The position numbers and the translations under genes were made by a program. A stretch of DNA of 64,000 nucleotides from Thuidium tamariscinum (Eukaryota > Streptophyta > Bryopsida > Hypnales > Thuidiaceae): assembly GCA_947034885.2 (NCBI GenBank), contig OX344752.2:6696001-6760000 (forward strand). The letters run 5' to 3'. This document shows, in pieces, positions 56,413 through 64,000 of this stretch. The number at the start of each line of letters is the position of its first letter. Position 1 is the first letter of the stretch. Under the pieces are notes generated by a model. It worked only from the letters and a program-made list of their open reading frames with translations. It did not search any database and was not told the origin of the DNA.

Positions 56413-56721
56413 GTACCCGAAAAATGCACCACTAATTTTTAACGCACATCTTCACTTTGTATACATATCCAAAAATCAATTATGTACCTATGTAGAAGAA
56501 AAAATATTAGAACCAAACTTTGTTCCTTCATATCTTTTGCATATTGTATTCAAATGTTGCGTTCTTGGGTGCAATGGAACCTTCTTTCACTTACTAATAA
56601 GAAAATATGAAAGTTCAATCAATCTAGAAATTGTCCGCGCATTCAAGAAAAAAATTCAATCAATTTAATAATAGTAACAAGGCACAATAGCTAAAAGTGG
56701 TAGGTTTGGGGGTACCCACCT
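56413..56721. repeat. Worn remnant of MITE family A
   Basis: CTTTTGCATATTGTATTCAA, TTGCGTTCTTGGGTGCAATGG, CTTTCACTTACTAATAAGA and the end GGGGGTACCCACCT match family A in order. The ends are eroded, and about 35 bp with an internal short repeat (TTCAATCAAT) have been added. Confidence 0.6.
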
Positions 56722-56776
56722 TTACCTTATTACACAATTTTGACAATTGTACACCTTGTCTTCTTAGTCCGAGTTA

Positions 56777-57116
56777 AGGTAGGAGGTTCATAAATGGAGC
56801 ATCGAAGGGCTTAAACTAAATTTTGGGGAAGCAAATCAACTTGGAATATTTTTCAATAATTGTTATGTAAAAGACAAGTGCAATGGACATCTAACCCAAG
56901 TCATTCATATCTTTTGAAAATTTCTATGAATTAGTTATAAAATTTCAAAGTTGAAGTGGCACAGTGTTTTAAAATGGAGCACCCCCTATAAAATGTACAT
57001 AGTTTGTACATTGTTGAAGACTATAAAAAAGCAACATGTACAAATAATTTACACTTAAATAGGTGCTCCATTTTAAAGCCTGCTCGCTTTTAGAATCTCC
57101 TATTATAGTCCTACCT
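56777..57116. mobile_element. MITE family B, copy 7 (inverse orientation)
   Basis: This 340-bp element starts AGGTAGGAGGTTCATAAATGG and ends ..ATAGTCCTACCT, with TA at 56775-56776 and 57117-57118. It shows GACATCTAACCCAAGTCATT and GGAGCACCCCCTATAAAATG in the inverse order of copies 2-4. Confidence 0.85.
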
Positions 57117-57118
57117 TA

Positions 57119-59646
57119 TGCAGTGCACAACAGCTCAGAATGTTATCAACAATGAAATTGAATGCAACTAAGTTAAAGGAATGATCCTCATTTGATCTTT
57201 AATTTTACCGTAAAACACATCTTCCACCTCGAGAAGTCTGAACTCCAAATCTAAGGAATCTCAGACAGGTAACATAGGCACCAACTTAGGCGGGCGGGCT
57301 ACAAATCTAAACAAAAGATCCAGTTGCAACTGACTGACAAGCTTACTGAATGGAGATAAAAAAAACACAACAGATCTCATTTCTTTTGTTTTGGAAAAAC
57401 AAAAAATACAACAGAGGATGTCTGAATGTCCCATAACATTTAATAGCATTAAGCAAACCTGCCTTCATGTGGATGGAATGGTGCGGAATATTCTACATCA
57501 TTTCATTCAAAAGATGATATGGTGCGGAATATATCGGACCATATCAGTAACTACTGATTTCAGAGTTTAAGGTTGGGCAGTCCCTTGCTTCTTCAGTTGC
57601 CTATAACTGACTTAGCATTTAACAAAGTAAATCAAGCTGATCCAATGGCTTGTTGCCATGGTACAATAACTTGTGCTAATAGATTGTGCTCCCAAGGCAA
57701 GCTGACATGCACCATTTCAAGTAAGTTACTATAAACTAATTCCTACCTTCTTTCCTTTCTGACTGCAAGGATGAACTCTGTTTAGTTGGGGCTTTGGAGA
57801 AGAAAGGTAGCCCTTACTCAAGCTACTGAATGTTATGCCATCTGAAAGCATTTGAACATTTAATTTAATTTTTTTTTACACAAATGAAATGAAATTTCAT
57901 TGTAAAAAAGCATTTGAACATTAACTTATTGACCAACTGAAGGCTCCCTTTAATTAAATCAACAGACACTAGGCAAGCTCAGACGGAGGTCCTATCTTCT
58001 TCTTACAATTCATTTTTCTATTCAATTGTATCAACAGCAAAGAACAAACAAAAAACAAACAAAACAAAAGATGATAAGGATTGATTGTTTTGCTTTCCTT
58101 TTGTTTTTTAATGGTCATCGTCTGTTTTCAAAAAAGAAAAAGGATGAAAGCATAGAAGTGAGGTATTTACGTTGTAATTCAATTATGAAAAGCTAAACAT
58201 TCAACAAACATATAAAGCGGGTGCACTCAAAAGAGCCACATATTGGTATTGTGTCTAGTTATTATTATTAGGGTGTTTCATATAGTCTTGTTGGCAAGTG
58301 AAAGCACGTTGTTGTGTTGAGAGGAGTGCGCTTAGGGAACACACAAGATGTCTGGCTGCAAGTTGTTGAGTATCAACATGATGTCTTGAAACTCGAATCT
58401 TTGCTTGAATCTTTACTTGGTATTTTGTTGGCCTATCATGTGTGGGTACTAAAGGGCCAGGGTAAGGGTGTGTGATAAGAAACAAATCTTCGGATGGGTA
58501 AAACAGGACGGCCAGACCACGAGCTGAGCCGTCCAAGAGATTAGATCCTAAACTTTCAAACTCTCGATGACCAGCTTTAAGAAACAAACTTCACCGTAAG
58601 AACAAGTAAGTCTCGACCATGTGGGCTATTAATCCCACTTCGTCCTCCATGACACAAAATGAAGCTAGCGTTGGTTTTATCAAAGCTGACCACAACAACA
58701 AAGATTACAAAGCCACAAGTCACACACACAAACACACAAGTCTTCAAAACTCCTCCAACTGCAACTGCAACTGCAACTCCAATTCTCAAGCTAAATTTTG
58801 GGAGAGTGCCACCGCTACTTCATACATCCAAATGAGCTAAGTAATAGATTTTTTAAAATTTAACATAAACTTCTCCTTCTCCTTCAAATTTCAAGTAATT
58901 CTAAAACTCTGTCCAACTTCAATGGCCATCCAAAGTTTCGGCCTTAAGAAAAGAAAGGTAACAGACCCTCCTTCACTTCTACACTCACAACTCACTTATA
59001 CAAACTTCAAATAAAATGAATGATATCTTTCTAAAAAGTTAACTCAATTTTATACACTTTCTGTAAATTTCACTACAAGCCAAGTAACTGTCTGTCTATT
59101 ATGGTCAGTTGAAGTCTCAGCCTTCCCTCATGAAAGGCAGTAGACCTCCTTCCACTCAAACAAAAACAACTCTCAGCTCACAACTCCAAATCAAGCAAAT
59201 GAGATCAATTTAGAAACAAAACACCATGATACACAAGTCCTTCAAATTTCATTTCAAACTTCTTCAAACTCACAATACAATGGCTCCTCAAACATTCGAG
59301 TCCCTCCTAAACTCACAATGAAAGACAAGATGAATAGTATCCCTTTTTCTCCACTCTATCTTCACTCTAATCACACAAACAAGTGGGGTCAGCCTCTAAT
59401 TCACTCCCAAAACTCCTCTAACAATAATTGAGTACTTATTTAGCCTTACAACTATTTCTTTATCTTTATCTTTAAAGGAAATTCACTTCAAGATTACTTG
59501 GAAGGTGAACCATTTGAATATTTCCCTCCAACTACTTCACAAACACAAATTTATTATAGAAAATCACTCCAAGTATGGAATGAAGAACTAAAACTCAACA
59601 TACATCTATTAGAGATAAAAAAAAACTTAGAGGTCCCATAAAAATA
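57119..59646. other. Mixed-composition spacer, no gene established
   Basis: This is less AT-rich than the preceding stretch, with several short open frames on the minus strand at 58.26-58.79 kb but no recognisable domain. A short (CAACTG) microsatellite lies near 58757-58781. It could hold introns or UTRs of the exon at 59.65 kb or of an unannotated gene. Confidence 0.4.
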
Positions 59647-59864
59647 TCACTCCATCTGCAAGAACTTAAAGATGCGTTTGACGGTAGCAGCAACATAATC
59701 GGCACGATCTGCCTTAATTAAAAGGTTGACTGGCCCTTCTAACCATTGTTCGTGACCATGAATCCCTTCGATAGACCTCACCATGCTATAATGTTGTTTA
59801 TCGATTAAACCTTCAAAACATCTTTCAAATGTAACTTCACGGTTGTCGGGCTCAACGCATCCAA
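59647..59864 (-). CDS. Candidate terminal exon of an unrecognised gene
   Basis: On the minus strand, TTCTATTGCAG/GTTGG is a good splice acceptor. The following 72 codons, ending in TGA, read like a real protein: REVTFERCFEGLIDKQHY, GPVNLLIKADRADYVAATVK and RIFKFLQME at the C-terminus. The mix of charged and hydrophobic residues is unlike the AT-driven frames around it. A second minus-strand open stretch (59894-60133) with an EDKAGPSRPSKQN segment lies just upstream but is not clearly joined. I do not recognise the family. It may be a gene fragment. Confidence 0.35.
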
Positions 59865-60133
59865 CCTGCAATAGAATCACCAATGCTCGAGTATCATGTT
59901 GAAAATTGCCGTGTCATCGATTCTCCACACGAGTTTTGTTTTGATGGCCGCGATGGTCCAGCTTTGTCTTCTGGCCGCCTATATAGCAATAAAAGACCTA
60001 GTGACAGTTGTGGCTGATCTAGCAGTTGCAATAAAGAAAATTTAAATTCACACTCTGGTTGAGATTCTTCATCTTGGGACTCCCCCCCCCCCCCGGTCAA
60101 ATTTGACATAGTATAATCTAATATGAACAACAA

Positions 60134-63100
60134 AGAAAATTCAAATCAAATGTGATAAACTCTCGAACAAATCCTTCTCTTTATAGTTGCCTGTAACAAC
60201 AAAGAGAAGGCGTCACCTTGAAGCTATCTTATTTGTTACGTTACAAATGTCAAAATCTACTTAAAGTATATAGATGTACATATTTTTACATATTGTCTGC
60301 ATTTGCAGCACGACATCGCTTCAATGCACTGAAGAACATTAATAGCATTTCAATACAATATGTAAAAGCTATTAAGGGTCAAAGTTAGTTTCTGAAAGTG
60401 CCATCTAGAATTTACTTACATATTTGATTTTAAAAATATATATACATAGACAAAGAGACTATATATGACTCATTAAAGTCAATTCTGCTTTTGGGTGTAT
60501 CCACCTTGTTTTCCTAAAAAAACTACTCCCTGTAAAATATCGACTCTTTCAATTTTGGTGTTTGCACATCATATAATCCAATTTTTAAATATTCCATTAG
60601 TGTATCCAACGGGGTGAAGTTACCATTCCCTTTCTATATGATTGTGAAATTTGAGGCATATCTTGAAATTCAAACCTAAGTTTCATGTAGTTTTTGGTTT
60701 TAAATTTTTTAACCCAAGAACATTGCCAAAGCCATTTTGTAGCATTTGGATGACAATGTGACAATATATATAGAAATTGTAAGCATTTTTCATCCATATT
60801 ATTCTTTGGTGGTGTACAAAGAGTATTTAATTGAATTTGTAGTATTGCCAATATTTGTCTTCATGTGAATGGTTAGTAAGAAAAACGGTTCATAAATTAT
60901 GCTATTTTAGTGTATTTTAGGAAGTTGTTTGCTCCTTGCTCTAAATTTGAACTTCACATATGATATTGAGTTTGAGTCCAAGTGACAAAATCAAGATCAT
61001 CTACTCTGGTTTCTATTCCAATTTGATTTTGAAAATTTCCAATATTGAATATTTTATTGCAATTTGAACTTTGAATGTATTTTCAATGTTTATTGTATTC
61101 TAATTATAGAATGACATAGAAATCAAATTCACACCATAATGCTCTTTGTAGTAATTTACTCACATGGTAAAATTTTCCAATGATTTGAAATGATTTTCTA
61201 TATGATGTGATTTTCCTTCACTTTTTCTTCACAAATTCTAAAAAGAAATAATTCTCACAAAAAATATCTAAAAAATTTGTGAATAAAGAAGACATGTAAT
61301 TTCATCTTTTAAAAGTAACTATAATCATTTTCATTCATATCTAGTGTAGTTGCAAAATGGAAGTAAATTGAGTGATTGGTAGCAAGGCTTGAAATTTATG
61401 GTCATGGATCTATCCTTTAAAGATTAAGCTTTACAAAGAAAATATAGCTTGAATGTTCTACTTAGTATTCCATTTCAAATTTGTTTTGAAAACATTAGAA
61501 CTGTAATGTGTTCGTCTCTTTGAAGACAACATCTTGAAAGCTTAAATTACACTCCTTTGGGGGGTCAACCTTCACTAGTAGGCATGGTACATGTTAAGTG
61601 CTATATTGGATTTGCTTAAAAATTTGTCCCTAACTTGATGCAAACATCTGATGTAAGCAACCCAAAACTAGTCATGCATCAAACCAATAGTATATATATG
61701 GTAAAGTAGAGTCCCTTGAATAAGAAGTATATCAATTCAACATTTTCTTTAATTTCTTTTAATTTTTATAATTTATAATTTTAATATTAAAGCTAACCTT
61801 TAGGTCAGATTAGGAGTTTTAGATTTATGATTAAAATTTGCAACATTGTAGGTAGTCCTTGGAGGTTTCCGAAAAAATATTATATTTAAAAAATAACCAA
61901 AAATTAAGAAAGTTATGAACAAATGAATTTTGTATGTTAATTTGGATGAAAACTTAATAATTTCATCCAAAGGAATCCAAAAGGGATATAAAGATCTTGG
62001 TAGGATTTAGAATCTTCAGGTCTAATCCAAAGTCCCATTGCTCGCTCAAACCAAAAGTAATTAGTGGATGAAGTTTAATTCTATCAATTTTTCAAAAGCA
62101 TTGCATCCATTGATAACTTTTTTATTAGGAATTTATTATTTTAGTTCTCTACCAAGATAGGAAGATAATTTCTTGTTCTTCCATTTAAAGATATGAAGTT
62201 CTTAAATATAGTAATTTTAGAGTAGGAAATTCAAATTAGATGAGATTGGGAGACAATTTTAAAGAATATTTAGAAAGAAACCGAGGCATATTTTAATTTT
62301 TAAATTTCTTAGGGAATCTTTAGTAATTCTAGAACCATTATTCACTTCCAAAAAACTAATTCATTTTTTAGTATGTTAAGAGTGGATGAAGTTGTAAACC
62401 AGCTTTAGATGATGTTGACCATTTCAAATTAAAATTAAGAAAATAAGTATTATTTGATAGATCAAAATAATTAAGAGGTCATATCCAAAATTCAAACTAT
62501 ATTTGCATTAATTTTCTACTAGTATTTAGTGGATGAATTTTCTTAAGCTACTTAGAGTTTCAATTTTATCTTTGAATATCTTTTGCAAGGAAAATCCAAT
62601 TTTAGATAATTTTACTATTTTAGAAAGGAAAAAATGTGCTTTAAAAGTTAGGCTAGTTCAGATTTGAATTTGACTTAGGTTTCATTTTTAAATTTAGCAA
62701 TAGTCCAATGCTTTGAATTTCTTACAATTAGCGTGCTTTGAGTTATTTAATTTAATTTTAGATTATAGAATAATACAAATAGATTGTCCGTTTTTTGGAA
62801 GTTGATTTTTTGCTTAAATTTTAAAACTTTTAAGATTTATTTTACAAATTGCCATCCGAACTTGTATAGTAAGATTTGATTCAAAGGGTGAAGTTAAAAT
62901 CACTCACATCATGGGGTTAAAATTTGCACTTGGCCTGCATTATCTTGTGATGCTACAATAAACTCACTTTTGTACCTACCAACCGTTGACCGTTGTTTCA
63001 TCATTATATTTGAATCCCATTGCATACATCTATTAAGCAGTCCAAGTTGCTTGTCAGTGCAACATTGAAAGCTAAGGCGGCACTTGAGAGTGTTATTATT

Positions 63101-63360
63101 CTTTATTCTTGATTGGATTTTGCTTTTCTATTTGATGTGGGTTTATGCCACTCCAACTATTCAATGTTGCAATCTTCATTTACACAATAATTGCTATATG
63201 ACATGTGACAAAATGCAAAATGGATGCAATTTAATCTACTTTGGAAACCTTAAGCTCTTTCAAGACTCACTTTAAGTGGCACTTCAAGTAGAAGTTAATT
63301 TTTATTTTATCTAGAAGTATAGAAGTTAACTTTTATTTTACTTTATTTTTGCCAATTAGG
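60134..63360. other. AT-rich spacer with a family A remnant at 60380-60510
   Basis: GTCAAAGTTAGTTTCTGAAAGTGCCATCTA and the end CTTTTGGGTGTATCCACCTT resemble family A ends around a shortened core. The rest has no recognisable gene; an open frame at 60.6-60.85 kb (minus) is Lys/Asn-rich without motifs. Confidence 0.4.
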
Positions 63361-63366
63361 ATGGGC

Positions 63367-63374
63367 TATTTAAA
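63367..63374 (+). promoter_or_regulatory. Possible TATA box
   Basis: TATTTAAA lies about 60-70 bp upstream of the point where the sequence changes to a C-rich, GC-richer leader (from about 63440). The position suits a plant core promoter for the exon that follows, though the spacing is slightly long. Confidence 0.3.
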
Positions 63375-63439
63375 GCTTTGAGGTTGGTATTCATTTACAA
63401 GTCAAGTCTTGTAGGTGTTGTGAAAAATATACATACAAC

Positions 63440-63835
63440 ACCGACCCAGATTGATCCCGTCAATTGTCCACACCGACATTCATCCTCTCCCCACTCCATT
63501 TTCCCTCCCCTCATCCCACATTCATCCAATCCTGGATCCCGCCTTTGCCTCGTTCAGCGGACACGGCCGAATCCGTCCGGCAGCAAAACTCGGCACCATG
63601 GGTAGGAAATTGTCAGCAACCAAACAATCCACACACCTCAAAAATCATTGGATTTCATCGCAGACATCATTTCCATGATGCGATTCTTTTTTTCTCTGAT
63701 TTGCAAAGCAGTAGTAGAATCGAGATCATCTTTGGAATGGTACTGCTGCAAGCTCCAGTGATCACCCAACTTTTTTGAATCTCTGACGTTTTCAGAACTC
63801 ATTCTTGCTTTAGGAATCGTATTCAAGGACAATCG
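63440..63835 (+). other. 5' exon (mostly UTR) of a gene running off the right edge
   Basis: Composition changes from AT-rich to C/T-rich (TCCTCTCCCCACTCCATTTT) and then GC-richer sequence with CG dinucleotides. The segment ends AATCG/GTGAGATTC, a strong 5' splice site, followed by T/G-rich intron-like DNA to the window end. An ATG at 63598 opens only a short frame (about 27 codons), so it is either an upstream ORF or intron splicing differs. The true start codon probably lies beyond the window. The protein is unknown. Confidence 0.45.
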
Positions 63836-64000
63836 GTGAGATTCTCTCTTTTAAACCTTCGTGTGGGTGAAATTTGAGGTTATTCGGGTGAAATTTGGTT
63901 GGGATTGCGAGATTTTGAATTTTAGAGGGCCCTTTCGGGTTCTGTCGGTGTTCTTGTTCTCGATCACTGCTTTCGTTGCATTGTTTGTGGTTGTGTTCGA

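Noticed and set aside
60597..60851. 84-codon Lys-rich frame on the minus strand
   Set aside because: AT-rich composition, no recognisable motif, no splice or promoter signals.

Overview
The window looks like nuclear DNA of a land plant. It is strongly AT-rich and packed with small non-autonomous DNA transposons. It carries a decayed chromodomain Ty3/gypsy retrotransposon, a hAT element, and one plant-specific regulatory gene. That gene (about 32.6-35.6 kb, + strand) carries the SPOROCYTELESS/TIE (SPEAR) signature KKLPQRGLGVAQLEKLR and a C-terminal EAR motif, LDLRLKL. The lineage cannot be fixed from the sequence alone. The mixture of element types makes a non-flowering plant (moss, lycophyte or fern) plausible, but that is inference.

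Layout. 0-31 kb is a mosaic of MITEs and foldback elements with no convincing gene, apart from a possible 3' exon in the first 180 bp. 31-36.6 kb is a GC-richer island without transposons that holds the SPEAR gene with its leader and introns. 36.6-41.7 kb is another MITE cluster. 42.4-53.5 kb is one Ty3/gypsy chromovirus on the minus strand. Its reading frames are broken, its gag is interrupted by a complete 3,416-bp hAT element, and its 5' LTR by a 443-bp MITE. 53.5-63 kb is AT-rich spacer with a few MITE remnants and one candidate terminal exon near 59.7 kb. At 63.4-63.8 kb a GC-richer 5' exon with a good splice donor appears to start a gene that leaves the window.

Transposon stratigraphy. 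Several insertions can be checked inside the window because a second repeat copy supplies the empty site. TA-flanked families A, B and E share the terminal hexamer AGGTAG (G at the sixth base varies). Family D is also TA-flanked. A separate group with CCCC(T/A)AA ends sits in TTAA sites, as piggyBac elements do, and is nested in itself three deep at 15.7-18.7 kb. Other layers are A in a Tourist-like element, A in a TTAA element, D in repeat I, E in D, a CACTA-ended element in E, a TTAA element in B, hAT in Ty3, and a MITE in an LTR.

No rRNA, tRNA, CRISPR array or prokaryotic feature was seen. All boundaries were read by eye; percentages and family assignments need alignment.
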